DNA of 64,000 bases from Pseudomonas migulae NBRC 103157 (GTDB lineage: Bacteria; Pseudomonadota; Gammaproteobacteria; Pseudomonadales; Pseudomonadaceae), in contig NZ_BDAG01000020.1 in NCBI RefSeq assembly GCF_002091715.1, positions 1 through 64,000 on the forward strand. Direction: 5' to 3'. Within the stretch, counting starts at the first letter, position 1; each line of letters opens with the position of its first letter. The notes under the pieces are model-generated. The model saw nothing but the letters and a program-made list of their open reading frames with translations. It did not search any database and was not told where the DNA came from. This document shows positions 53,340 through 63,500 of this stretch, one piece after another. Position numbers and translations under genes: made by a program.

Positions 53340-54458
53340 TCATTGTTGGTACGTCCTCACCGCAGCGATGAGCATCTGCCGGATATGATCCCTCAGGGTA
53401 ATGGGCTCCAATACTTCTATATCCGCAGCGTTCGCCATTAGAAAAAGTCGCAGCCCTTGAGAGTCGCGAGTCTTGCATGTCAGCAACCATTTGTTCCCGA
53501 ATGGCTCCAGCTTCTGGTCTTTTTCGAGTGGGTTTTCAGCAAGCCGGTTGTACAGGTTGTCACTTAGAAGAAGGCGCGTTAATTGCGGGGGCGTGTAAAC
53601 GCTCACAAGGTCTTTCTGTGCTTCGTCTGAGAGAACATCGTAGCCTTCTGGGTCGTTGATATTCCGCTTTCCAGGCTCGACTTTTGTGATTCGATGAAGC
53701 ATCAGCGCGCAAAGTTTATTGGGACCATTGCTGCTGTATTTACCACGCGGCAATTCAGGATCAGGCTCTTTGCCGAGCCACTTCTCTTCGACAACATAGG
53801 CGGAGAGATAAATATTGGAGTCCTGGTGGGACAGCCCCAGCGGTTTTAGTTGGTAGATGCACTCAACGCCGTCGGCATCGCGAGGAAGGTACCCAACCTC
53901 CAAGGGAGTGTCCTTCATGATGGCTGTCTGCAAACATTTGAGATGTTCGGGGTTGTGCTTACCAGGCTGCAGTACCGTAAATCGGGTGCCGGAGGTAATA
54001 CGCTTAGTGAAATCCAGCTTTCGTTCGCAGCCGTCTTGCATGACCAGCTCAGCGTAGTGCCGCAGGCCCTTGAGCTCCTCAGTCGCTGACTGCAGGCCAA
54101 AACGTTCGGCGTGCTGGAAGATCGAAGTGAGTGACATTGCGTCTGAAGGTGACAGTACTAGCGAGTGGCTTCGGCCAACCGCTTTCCAGAACAACTCCCT
54201 CTTGTCATCTTCCCCCGCTTCGGATTCGACGTAGTGAAGTTCTTTCAGCACCTTCAAGTCCCTGCGGGTGGTTCTTTCGTGATGAACATCACTTCCATCA
54301 CCATTGCGCGAAACCCAGCCGACCAGTCGCTTGTGAAGGTAGGCGGTACTGACCGATTTGCCGGCTGCAAGAAGGATTTGCCGCAAGTAATCACGGCGGT
54401 GAGCACGATTTATCATTTTTTTTCGATAGGGACAGGAAGTGACCCTATTTGATTTCAT
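53340..54458 (-). CDS. WYL-domain transcriptional regulator
   Basis: The 372 aa product has an N-terminal winged helix (about residues 15-95, RRDYLRQILLAAGKSVSTAY then TTRRDLKVLKELHYVES). A WYL domain follows (about 180-270; the key strand reads NIYLSAYVVEEKW) with a C-terminal extension (about 300-372). WYL regulators sense nucleic-acid or nucleotide ligands and often control defence or DNA-damage genes. The ATG at 54458 has AGGAG right before it; three other in-frame ATGs do not. It is divergent from the small gene at 54537, its most likely target. Confidence 0.85.
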   Translation of the reverse strand: MKSNRVTSCPYRKKMINRAHRRDYLRQILLAAGKSVSTAYLHKRLVGWVSRNGDGSDVHHERTTRRDLKVLKELHYVESEAGEDDKRELFWKAVGRSHSLVLSPSDAMSLTSIFQHAERFGLQSATEELKGLRHYAELVMQDGCERKLDFTKRITSGTRFTVLQPGKHNPEHLKCLQTAIMKDTPLEVGYLPRDADGVECIYQLKPLGLSHQDSNIYLSAYVVEEKWLGKEPDPELPRGKYSSNGPNKLCALMLHRITKVEPGKRNINDPEGYDVLSDEAQKDLVSVYTPPQLTRLLLSDNLYNRLAENPLEKDQKLEPFGNKWLLTCKTRDSQGLRLFLMANAADIEVLEPITLRDHIRQMLIAAVRTYQQ

Positions 54459-54536
54459 GATGCTCCTCATTGGCAAGGCAATCACGTTGAGCACGTCGAA
54501 CCCCACCCGCGGGGCAGGCGGATGAAGGAGGCATCA

Positions 54537-54905
54537 ATGAGCAACATCGAGATGTTAAAAGCGCTGGTGTTTCAGGCCGCGACCGGGGGGATCAATGCAA
54601 CTGATCTGCGTCGGCGGGTAATGCAGGAAAAGGTCCACCCAAGCGAGGCTGAATTCCAGTCGATTATTCTGGGGTTACAGGAAGAAGAACGCCTGTGTGG
54701 CCAAGAGGTTGACGGCCAGTGGATTTACACCGCAATCGACAAGAACGATCCTGGCTTTTCCCCTCTGGAGTACAGCCCACAATTTGCCGAACGGATCATC
54801 GCGGCGTCGTGTGGCGAATTCAAAGAAATCGACGTTGATGAGATGATCAGCCAGCTTGACGACATGATCGCGAAAGCGCGATCACGCAAAAACGATAACA
54901 AGTAA
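54537..54905 (+). CDS. hypothetical protein, 122 aa, divergent from WYL gene
   Basis: I do not recognise this protein. The first 70 residues (MSNIEMLKALVFQAATGGIN..., ending QWIYTAID) look like a small winged-helix domain. The C-terminal 40 residues are a charged helix (IDVDEMISQLDDMIAKARSR). An AAGGAGG ribosome site decides the start at 54537. A 78-bp gap separates it from the divergent WYL regulator. It probably forms an operon with the next gene (67 bp gap). Confidence 0.75.
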   Translation: MSNIEMLKALVFQAATGGINATDLRRRVMQEKVHPSEAEFQSIILGLQEEERLCGQEVDGQWIYTAIDKNDPGFSPLEYSPQFAERIIAASCGEFKEIDVDEMISQLDDMIAKARSRKNDNK

Positions 54906-54972
54906 CCGCCCGCGACTGGGCACACGTAAGCCAACCTCAGCACTCGCTACCCACTGAAAGGAAATCGATTCC

Positions 54973-55518
54973 ATGGTTACAGATGTGACGTCTGCCATTA
55001 ACAATGCCAAACCAGGCATCAAGAAATACCTGGCACTGATGGATCAAGTGGCGAAGGTGAATGTCTCGACGGATGCAGAGTTTCAGCGAGCTTATAACGG
55101 GTTCTATCGAGTCCAGCGTCGGCAGGCATCCTGGTATTCCACCTATTACAACCTCATGGAGGAGTTGAAAGGTTCGAAGCCCACTTTTGGTGACGTTCTA
55201 GACCGTGTGTACGAAGTAACTGGACGCTACGAACCGTCTTTTTCCAGCAAACTGGTCGCGACGTTATGTGATGACAAGCCTGTATGGGACCAGCACGTCC
55301 TTAAAAACATTGGCCAGAAGGCTCCATCCTATGCGTCTCACACCAAGATTCGTGACGCCAAACTCCGCTACGCCGATATCGAAAACTGGTACAAAACTTT
55401 TCTGACGTCCGACAAGGGTGTCAATTGGATCAACCAGTTTAACGACCTGATACCCGAGCACGGCAAGCTTACCGATCTCAAGAAAGTGGATTTAATACTC
55501 TGGCAGATGCGCGACTAG
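54973..55518 (+). CDS. hypothetical protein, 181 aa
   Basis: I do not recognise this protein. It is predicted helical and soluble, with many aromatic residues (RVQRRQASWYSTYYNLME, WYKTFLTSDKGVNWINQF), no signal peptide and no membrane segment. AAGGAA lies before the ATG. Codon usage is less GC-biased than in the pvd genes, suggesting transfer. A terminator-like hairpin follows at 55561. Confidence 0.75.
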   Translation: MVTDVTSAINNAKPGIKKYLALMDQVAKVNVSTDAEFQRAYNGFYRVQRRQASWYSTYYNLMEELKGSKPTFGDVLDRVYEVTGRYEPSFSSKLVATLCDDKPVWDQHVLKNIGQKAPSYASHTKIRDAKLRYADIENWYKTFLTSDKGVNWINQFNDLIPEHGKLTDLKKVDLILWQMRD

Positions 55519-55560
55519 CGGTTTGATTCGATATTTTTTCGCACTTACCTCGTGTGCAGG

Positions 55561-55584
55561 AACCGCGCAGCCACTGCGGTTTTG
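55561..55584 (+). terminator. terminator-like hairpin
   Basis: ACCGC / GCGGT arms around a 9-nt loop are followed by TTTTG, 43 bp after the stop of the 181-aa gene and at the start of the DUF6124 leader. Confidence 0.5.
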
Positions 55585-55726
55585 CATAGCTTGTTTAAGC
55601 GGCCTACAGGTTACTTCGTGAAAGCTACATCACCTTGCGTCGTTGCCTACAGGTACGCCAGAATCCGCCGGCTTGTGCGTCATGAGCATGGTCTCTATCG
55701 TTTCCCTGCCACTGCAAATCAGTGGT

Positions 55727-55742
55727 CGGGTTTGGTAGCCCG
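55727..55742 (+). promoter_or_regulatory. leader hairpin A with loop TTTGGTAG
   Basis: CGGG (55727-55730) and CCCG (55739-55742) close a loop TTTGGTAG. The segment CGGGTTTGGTAG can instead pair with CTACCAACCCG at 55854-55864 (11 bp, one bulge). The same loop recurs in the hairpin at 55871-55904. It is the upstream target of the antisense element and equivalent to seqA of phage P4. Confidence 0.65.
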
Positions 55743-55803
55743 TTTCGCTTAGGCGCATAGCTTCACCTTATGCAGTCGCTTTCTCAGGGCTCTGATTTAT
55801 GGG

Positions 55804-55873
55804 GGCCATGCGCAGGGCTCCCTCGGGGGCGCCGGGGTCCTAATGCGACCGGTCTACCAACCCGCGTATGGCC
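55804..55873 (+). ncRNA. C4 / P4-CI-type antisense RNA
   Basis: A closing stem GGCCATGCGC (55804-55813) with GCGTATGGCC (55864-55873) encloses two more stems: GGGCTCCCTCGGGGGCGCC, and CCGGGGTC with GACCGG. An exposed CTACCAACCC (55854-55863) is left between stems. This three-stem layout matches the C4 antisense RNA of phages P1/P7 and CI RNA of P4, which are cut from the leader they regulate. CTACCAA is complementary to the loops of the hairpins on both sides. I identify the family from memory of its architecture, not from a search. Confidence 0.68.
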
Positions 55874-55904
55874 GCCACCTTCGTTTGGTAGCGAGGGTGA
55901 TGGC
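55871..55904 (+). promoter_or_regulatory. leader hairpin C with loop TTTGGTAG
   Basis: GCCGCCACCTTCG and CGAGGGTGATGGC form a 13-bp stem (one mismatch, two G-U pairs) with the loop TTTGGTAG at 55884-55891, identical to hairpin A. It lies 17 bases before the TAGGAG ribosome site of the DUF6124 gene and competes with the C4-like closing stem for the GCC at 55871-55873. It is the downstream target, like seqC of P4. Confidence 0.65.
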
Positions 55905-55934
55905 TCCTTGCTTTTCGCGTTAGGAGTTCCATCT

Positions 55935-56288
55935 ATGCCCAAGGTCACACCCAACCCGCCGGAACTCGATCCGGCCTCCCCCAATGAAAACGTCGACTCC
56001 TCCACTAACCCCAGGCCTGATATCCAACCTTCATTCGCCGACATCAAAGCCACCCCACGCACCATGAACACGATGTTCATCGTCAATCCGGAATTCGATA
56101 TCGAAACCCTGTTGGGCTATGCGTGTGAATCACTGGCCTCGGCCGAGGTGATGGCCAATGATCTGGCTGATCATTTGCAGGGATCGTCGCGCAATTCGCT
56201 GCTGGGTATTTCGCAGGTGATCATGCTGGCGGAGTTGACGGTGAATCGGGCATTGGACCATCTGGATCCGATAGAGGACGTGCATTAG
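55935..56288 (+). CDS. DUF6124 (formerly DUF3077) family small protein
   Basis: This 117-residue protein is of a family found widely in Pseudomonas, often in several copies per genome and of unknown function. The first 45 residues are Pro/Asn-rich and disordered. The rest is helical (FDIETLLGYACESLASAEVM and the end HLDPIEDVH). The TAGGAG ribosome site at 55921 sets the ATG at 55935. The same frame is open back to 55770 through the C4-like RNA, but that is leader sequence. Expression is probably controlled by the structured leader. Confidence 0.85.
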   Translation: MPKVTPNPPELDPASPNENVDSSTNPRPDIQPSFADIKATPRTMNTMFIVNPEFDIETLLGYACESLASAEVMANDLADHLQGSSRNSLLGISQVIMLAELTVNRALDHLDPIEDVH

Positions 56289-56375
56289 TCCGGCAATCGC
56301 ACTGCGTTATCGTTCTTCCTCGGAACGTCGCCGGGCCAAGCTTTAATGCCAGTCATTCAAGCAAAAGTTGATTCC

Positions 56376-56475
56376 TGTGGGAGCGAGCTTGCTCGCGATG
56401 GATGCCAACGATAACGCGTATTTTCTGGATATACGCGCCGTCCTTAAGTCCATCGAGAGCAAGCTCGCTCCTACA
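56376..56475. repeat. paired REP palindrome (GGAGCGAGCTTGCTCGCGA family)
   Basis: TGTGGGAGCGAGCTTGCTCG and GAGAGCAAGCTCGCTCCTAC arms flank about 55 bp between the DUF6124 gene and the convergent esterase gene. The rest of 56289-56530 shows no gene. Confidence 0.82.
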
Positions 56476-56530
56476 AAGTCACAAGCGATAGGATCGCCCA
56501 CGAGAGTGCGGAACGATCGCTGCGAGTGCA

Positions 56531-57496
56531 TCAACTCAGGCTTTCGGTGATCTGCCCCGCCAGTTGCTCCAGCATCCCCGGCACTTCCTGAACCATCTCC
56601 CCCATCCGTGCGAAGTCGTGGGTCATCCCCGCTTTCACATCCAGCACCACAGGTTGTCCGGCGGCACGCAATTTTTCGGCCCAGGCCAGGCCTTCATCCA
56701 GCAACGGATCGTATTCGGCCAGCCACAGTACGGTCGGTGTCAGCCCCTGCAGGGTCTCGGCGAACAACGGGGAAAAGCGCCAGTCACGACGATCATCGGC
56801 GCTACGTTGGTACTGCTGATAGAACCACTCCAACGTGGTCGCTTCCAGCAGATAGCCCTCGGCGAAACGTGCGAGGGACGGGCGTTTTTCCACGGCGTCG
56901 ATCACCGGGTACAACAACACTTGCACCCGTGGCGTCAGCGGCCAGGCTTGCGGATTCTGTGCGATGGCGATCGACAACGAGGCCACCAGGCTGCCGCCGA
57001 CGCTGTCGCCAGCCAATGCGATGCGGTTTGCGTCCAGGCCCAGAGCACCGGCGCCGTTGGTGGCGAGCCAGCGTGTCACGTCTTCGGCATCTTCGTAGGC
57101 CGTGGGAAAACGGTGTTCCGGGGCCAGTCGATAATCCGCCGACAGCACCGTAAAACCACCCGCCAGCGCCAATCGTCGGCACAGGGTGTCGTGGGAATCG
57201 AGGCTGCCGACCACGTAGCCGCCGCCGTGAAAGTACAGCAGCACCGGACGTTCCTGAGTGCCCAGCGACGGGCGAGCGTAGAGGCGCGCATTCAGCAAGT
57301 GGCCGTCGCGGGCCGGAATGCTGACGGCGGTCACGGTCAGCGCGCCCATTGGTGCGGCGTCGAGCAGCTGCGAGGTTTGTTCGAATTGCTGGCGCGCTTC
57401 GGCCGGGGCCAGCTCGTGCATGGGCAGGCTTTTGCCGGTGAGGCGGCCGAACTCGGCCAGCTCCAGAAAACCTTCGATGTCCGGGTGCAGTGCCAT
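56531..57496 (-). CDS. HSL-type alpha/beta-hydrolase (esterase)
   Basis: This carboxylesterase of the hormone-sensitive-lipase family has 321 aa. The oxyanion motif is YFHGGGYVVGS (about residue 91), the catalytic Ser in LAGDSVGGSL (about 164), the Asp in AEYDPLLDEG (about 260) and the His in MTHDFARM (about 291). It lies just downstream of the synthetase terminator on the same strand. A role in pyoverdine metabolism is possible but not shown, and no PvdS box precedes it. GGAG lies upstream of the ATG. Confidence 0.9.
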   Translation of the reverse strand: MALHPDIEGFLELAEFGRLTGKSLPMHELAPAEARQQFEQTSQLLDAAPMGALTVTAVSIPARDGHLLNARLYARPSLGTQERPVLLYFHGGGYVVGSLDSHDTLCRRLALAGGFTVLSADYRLAPEHRFPTAYEDAEDVTRWLATNGAGALGLDANRIALAGDSVGGSLVASLSIAIAQNPQAWPLTPRVQVLLYPVIDAVEKRPSLARFAEGYLLEATTLEWFYQQYQRSADDRRDWRFSPLFAETLQGLTPTVLWLAEYDPLLDEGLAWAEKLRAAGQPVVLDVKAGMTHDFARMGEMVQEVPGMLEQLAGQITESLS

Positions 57497-57510
57497 GGGC
57501 GGTGGTCTCC

Positions 57511-57570
57511 AAAAAATAAAAAAGCTCGCCCTATAAACGATCCGCGAGGGCCGTTCATTAGGGCGAGCTT
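57511..57570 (-). terminator. rho-independent terminator after the synthetase
   Basis: On the minus strand a 12-bp stem AAGCTCGCCCTA / TAGGGCGAGCTT with a 25-nt loop is followed by TTTTTTATTTTTT, starting about 20 bp after the synthetase stop. The T-run overlaps the promoter area of the esterase gene. Confidence 0.88.
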
Positions 57571-57589
57571 GTTTTGGCGCGGTAAAACC

Positions 57590-60500
57590 TCAGTCCTGCG
57601 CCACCACCTCCCGACCGAGGGCCGTCACCACGGCGCTCAGGCATTCCTCCCGTTGCAGGATATCGAAGTGGCAGGCGGCGACGATTTGCACTTTGCGCAG
57701 CCGTGGTTGCTGACGCTCCAGCGTCGCGCGTTCGGCCGTCGGGTTGCCATCCGCCCACCAGCAGTACAGTTCGGCGTGCGGCAGCGGCAAGGTCTCGACC
57801 TGCCGCGACAGCGCCTTCAAGCGCGTGCTGACCATGAACGTCTGCGCCAACTCATCGGCCCCCAGCAATGCGTAACCGCTGGCCTGCTCGCCTTCGGTGT
57901 CGATCACTGTGCGAATGATCCGCGCGACTGCGTCCTGATCGCCCGAGGTTTCGACACTCAACGCCTGAGCAATCACGTCGCTGTCCATGCTCAACGTTGC
58001 CCCCAGGAACTCGCGCAGGTCCGCGCGCCACTCATCTGCACGGGCGGCAGCGTTGGCCTGGGTCGGCACAAAGCTGTCCACCAGACCGACGAACGCCACA
58101 CGCTGGCCCTGTTGTTCAAGCAGGTCGCCAACCATCAACGCCAGCGCCCCGCCCAACGACCAGCCCAGCAAATGGTACGGGCCTTGCAGTTGTTTGCGAC
58201 GGATCGCTTCGACGTAGTCCGCCGCCATTTGCCGCAGCGAAGTGTCGTGCCACTGACGGTCGAGCAGCATGCGGCATTGCACACCGTACACCGTGCGCAG
58301 ACCTTCCAGTCGACGGGCCAAAGGCTCGTAGTCGAACACCGTGCCGAACCCCGCGTGCAGGCAGAACAGCGCCGGTTGATCGTCCACTGGCTGGTTCAAC
58401 AGCAGCAGCGGTTCAGGGCTCTGTTTGAGCGGTTGCTCATCGACGCCGGACAACCCGGCGATGGTCGGTTTGGCCATCATGTCGCGCAGTTTGAGCTGGA
58501 AGCCCGGCTCATTCAGCGCTCGCACTTTCGAGATCACCTTGAGGGTGCGCAGTGAGTCGCCGCCCAACTCAAAGAAATTGTCGGTGATGCCGACTTTGTC
58601 GACGCCCAGCACTTGCTGCCAGATCTCGGCCAGCGCCCACTCCAGCGACGTACGCGGGGCCACGTAATCGCGCCCCTCGAAGGTCGGGTCGGGCAAGGCC
58701 TTGCGGTCGAGTTTGCCGTTCGGTGTCAGCGGGAAACGCGGCAACACCACGACCTGCGTCGGAACCATGTAATCCGGCAGGCTTTCACGCAAGGCCGCCT
58801 GGCAACGCGGGCCCAGACCGTCGTCCTCGGCAGCGACCACATAACCCACCAGTTGCGGACCCTGGCCACTGTCACGCACCACCACAAGGGCGTCGTTTAC
58901 TCCGACCTGCTCACGCAGACGAGCTTCGATTTCACCCAGTTCGATGCGGAAGCCGCGCACTTTGACCTGATGGTCGATGCGTCCCACGTAATCGAATACG
59001 CCGTCCTCGCGGCGGCGCACCAGGTCGCCGGTGCGGTACAAGCGACCGCCGTCGCGGCTGAACGGGTCGGCGACGAAACGCTCGGCGGTTTGCCACGGGT
59101 GACGGTGGTAGCCACGCGCCACGCCACGACCGCCGATGTACAGTTCGCCGACCATGCCCACCGGCAACGGATTGAGGTCCATGTCCAACACATGCAGGCT
59201 GCGGGTGCCGACGCGGCAGCCAATCGGCGCATACATCGCCTCGCAGTGGCCGTCGGCAGCGATTTTCCACAGCAGCGGCGTGACCACGGTTTCCGTCGGG
59301 CCGTAACCGTTCACCAGGTATTGCGGTTTGAGCGTGTGCTTGACCCGTTCGAACGTGGCGTCCGGCACCGCATCGCCACCGAAGCAATAGATGCGCACCG
59401 GCGGTGGATCGCCGCCCTGCAACTCGGCGTGTTCGGCCAGTTGCAGCAAGTACGCCGGCGGGAAGCAGGCGACGGTGATGCGCTGACGGTGCAACACCGC
59501 CAGCGTCTGCTCGGCGGTCCACAAGGCGTTGTCGCGCACCACCAGGGTCGAGCCGCTGATCAGTGCGGTGATCCAGCGTTCATGGGCACCGTCGAAGGCG
59601 AACGACATGAAATGCAGTTCGCGATTGCCAGGGTCCATTTCATACAGCTCGGCAATCGCCTGCACGTGCATGCTCAACGGCCCGTGAGCCACAGCGACGC
59701 TCTTCGGTTTGCCGGTCGAGCCCGAGGTGTAAATCAGGTACGCCAGTTGCTCGGCGTGTACGTTGTTTTGCGGCGCCAACACCTCGACGTCGAGGTTCAA
59801 GCGATCCACGGCGACCATCGGCGTGCCCGGATTGAGCTGCGCCGTGTCACGCAAACGCTCCTGGGTCAGCAGCAAACGCATGTCGCTGTCGGCCATCATG
59901 TAGCGCAGGCGCTCCTGCGGATATTGCGGGTCCAGCGGCACGTACGCGGCGCCGCACTTCATCACCGCCAGCAGCGACACCACCAGCTCCAGCGAACGCT
60001 CCATGAACACGCCGACCACGTCTTCGGCCTGCACGCCCTGCTCCAGCAAGTGGACCGCAAGTGCGTCGGAACGACGATCCAGTTCGGCATAACTCAAGTG
60101 TTCGGCATCGCGGTCGGCGTAGCTGAGCATCAGCGCGGTGTGATCCGGTTGCAGACGTGCGCGCTCACGGATCAGCTCGTGCACCGGCCGTTCGTGGTCG
60201 TCGGCCAGCGTCGGCAGCTCGCCGTCCAGTTGCCGGCCTTGGTCCAGCGTCAGCAAACCGATCTCGCCCACGGCGCGCCCGGCGTTGTCGCACAGACGCT
60301 GCATCAGGCTTTCCATGTGGCTGCGCAGCACTTCGACGGTGGCCAGGTCGAACTGATCAAGCGGGTGCATGTACTCGATGCGCAGCCCTTCATCGAGGCT
60401 GACCATCAAGTCCATGGCGAAGCTGGTCAGGCCGAAATCGGAGACGTCTTCGAAACGCAGGGAATCACCGTTCCACTCGCGCAACGTGCGGTCCACCGGC

Positions 60501-63500
60501 TGGTTTTCGAAAACGATGATGCTGTCGAACAGCGACTGCCCGCCCTGCCCGGCCCAGCGTTGAATGTCGCTGAGCGGGGTTTGCTGGAAGTCGCGGATGT
60601 CGAGGTTGTAGGCCTGGATCTCGCGCAGCCAGTCGCCGACGCTCGTCTCGGTCGGCACGCTGTTGACCACCGGCAAGGTGTTGATGAACAGCCCGAGCAT
60701 GTTCTCCGAACCGTTGAGGGTTTCCGGTCGGCCCGACACCGTGGCGCCGAACGTCACCGTGCGCTGGCCGGTATAACGCTGCAACAACAGCAGCCACGCG
60801 GCTTGCACCAGGGTGTTGAGCGTGACTTGCTGTTGCTGGGCAAACGCCTGCAAACGCGCGGTTTGCTGAGCATTCAGGTGCGTATAGATCGCGTGATAAC
60901 CCGCTTGCGGCGCCTTCACCGGCAATGCGCGGGCCAGGTGCGTGGCGCCTTCGAGGGTCTTGAGCTTGTCTTTCCAGAACGCTTCGCTGGCCTCGACGGC
61001 TTGGTGACCGAGCCAGTCGATGTAGTCGCGATACGCGGCCACCGGTTCCTGCGCGTCGCCACTGTAATGACGCAGCACTTCACCGATCAGGCGAGACACA
61101 CTCCAACCGTCCATGAGGATGTGGTGGTAGGTCCAGATCAGGCGATAACGGTCGTCTTCCAGACGCACCAGCAGCAAGCGCAACAACGGCGCGCGGTTCA
61201 GCGAGAAGCCACGTTCACGTTCATCAGCGGCCAATTGGCGCACACGCTCGGGCTGGTTATCCAGACCGCGCCAGTCGAGTTCGGTCAGCAGCGTCGGCGC
61301 ATTGCGCAACACCACTTGCAGCGGCTCCTTGTCGCCCTCCCACAGGAACGCGGTGCGCAGGATCGCGTGACGCTGCGCGGCGTCGGCCCAGGCTTCGCGG
61401 AAGCGCGAACCGTCAACGCCACGCACGCCCACTTCGATCTGGTTGACGTACAGCCCCGAGTCGCCGTCCTGCACCGAGTGGAACAGCATGCCCTGCTGCA
61501 TCGGCGACAGTGGATAAACGTCGTCCACCTCGTCCGCCGTCAATTGCAGCGCCTGATACTGCGCTTCGCTCAGTTCGATTTTCAGCGCCGGTGCAGAAAT
61601 AACCGGCGCCGCTTCCACGGCGTCCACTGCCTGGGCAACCGTCGCCAGTTCAGCGATGGTCGGGTGACTGAACACGTGTTTCGGCGAAATGCTCAGGCCG
61701 GCCTTGCGCGCACGGCTGACCGCCTGGATCGACACGATGGAGTCGCCGCCCAGTTCGAAGAAGTTGTCCTGAATGCCGACCTGCACTTCAAACAACGCCT
61801 GCCACACGTCTTGCAGCGTGGCCTCCACGGCATTGCGCGGTGCGACGTATTCACGCACGTGCTGATCGGGTTGTGGCAAGGCGCGGCGATCGAGTTTGCC
61901 GTTCGGCGTCACGGGCAGTTGCTCAAGCGCCAACACATGGCTCGGTTGCATGTGCTCGGGCAGCGCATTGCGCAGGTGCTGCTTCAGCCCGTCGAGTGCC
62001 AACGACTGGCCGACCACGTAAGCCACCAGTTGCTTGGATTTACCGACATCCAGCGCGATCACCACCGCCTCGCGCACCTGCGGATGTTCCAGCAGGCAGG
62101 CTTCAATCTCACCCAGCTCGATGCGCAAGCCACGGATCTTCACTTGATGATCGAGGCGACCGACGTATTCGATCACGCCGTCCTCGCGATAACGCGCCAG
62201 GTCGCCGGTGCGGTACAGGCGCTCGCCCTGCACGCCGAACGGGCTGGCGACAAAACGCTCGGCCGTCAGGTCCGGACGACGGTGGTAACCCCGCGCCAGG
62301 CCGACACCGCCCAAGTACAGCTCACCGACGCAACCCGCCACTTGCGGTTGCAGGCTGTCGTCGAGGATGTAGGTCACCAGGTTGGCGATCGGGTAACCGA
62401 TCGGCACGCTGATCGAGCCGTCATCGACGCACGTCCAGTGGGTCACGTCGATGGCCGCTTCGGTCGGCCCGTACAGGTTGTACAAACCGACGCCGGGCAG
62501 CACGCGGAACAGGCTGTTCTGCAAATCCGCCGACAGTGCCTCACCGCTGCACATGATCTGCCGCAGGCTGGCGCAACGCTCAAAGCCCTCGCCCTGAACA
62601 AACGCCTGCAACATCGACGGCACGAAATGCAGGGTGCTGACCTGATACTGCTCGATCAAACGCACCAGTTGCGCCGGGTCGCGATGGGCGCCCGGCTCGG
62701 CCACCGCAAGGCGTGCACCGACCATCAGCGGCCAGAAAAACTCCCACACCGACACGTCAAAACTGAACGGCGTTTTTTGCAGCACGGTGTCGCGTCCGTC
62801 CAGCGGGTACGCGCCCTGCATCCACTCGATGCGGTTGTACAACGCATCGTGACGGTTGGCTGCGCCCTTGGGTTTACCCGTGGAGCCGGAGGTGTAAATC
62901 ATGTAGGCCAGCGATTGCAGCTCGACCACGCACGGCAGGTTTTCGTCGCTCAAGCCTTCGACTAACCGAGCGCTGTCGTCCAGGCAGATCGCCGCGGTGC
63001 CCGCCGGAATCGGCAATTGCGCCAGCAGATGACGCTGGGTCAGCAGCACATGCACGCCGCTGTCCTCGAACATGTGCTCCAGGCGCTCGCGCGGGTAATC
63101 CGGGTCCAGCGGCACATAAGCGCCGCCGGCCTTCATGATCGCGAGCAAACCGATCACCAGTTCCAGCGAACGTTCGGCGGCAATGCCGACCAGCACTTCG
63201 GCGCCGACACCTTGGGCGCGCAGGTAGTGCGCCAGTCGGTTGGCCTGTTGATTGAGTTGACGATACGTCAGGGTCTGACCGGCAAAAACCAAAGCCTGGG
63301 CGTCCGGGGTTTTCAGCACTTGGGCTTCGAAGCACAGGTGGACCGGACGCACATCGGGCCAGGTCACGGCGGTGTCGTTGAAGCCTTGCACTTGCTGTGC
63401 GGTCTGCGCAGCGTCGAGCAGGCTCAGGCGACCCAAGGCTAGTTGCGGTTCGCGCACCATGGCATCGAGCAACGCCACCAGACGCTTGCTCAGGCCGTCG

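Noticed and set aside
55552..55752. 66-codon plus-strand frame in the DUF6124 leader
   Set aside because: No ribosome site and it runs across a terminator-like hairpin and leader hairpin A. It is better explained as untranslated leader.
55770..55934. N-terminal extension of the DUF6124 protein, same frame open from ATG 55770
   Set aside because: The extension would be encoded by the structured C4-like RNA, and a strong TAGGAG site sits before the ATG at 55935, which gives the family's normal N-terminus.
58613..62965. Very long plus-strand open frame opposite the synthetase (about 1450 codons)
   Set aside because: It mirrors the codon structure of the high-GC synthetase on the other strand and its translation is rich in His, Arg and Gln with no domain. 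It is an antisense shadow.
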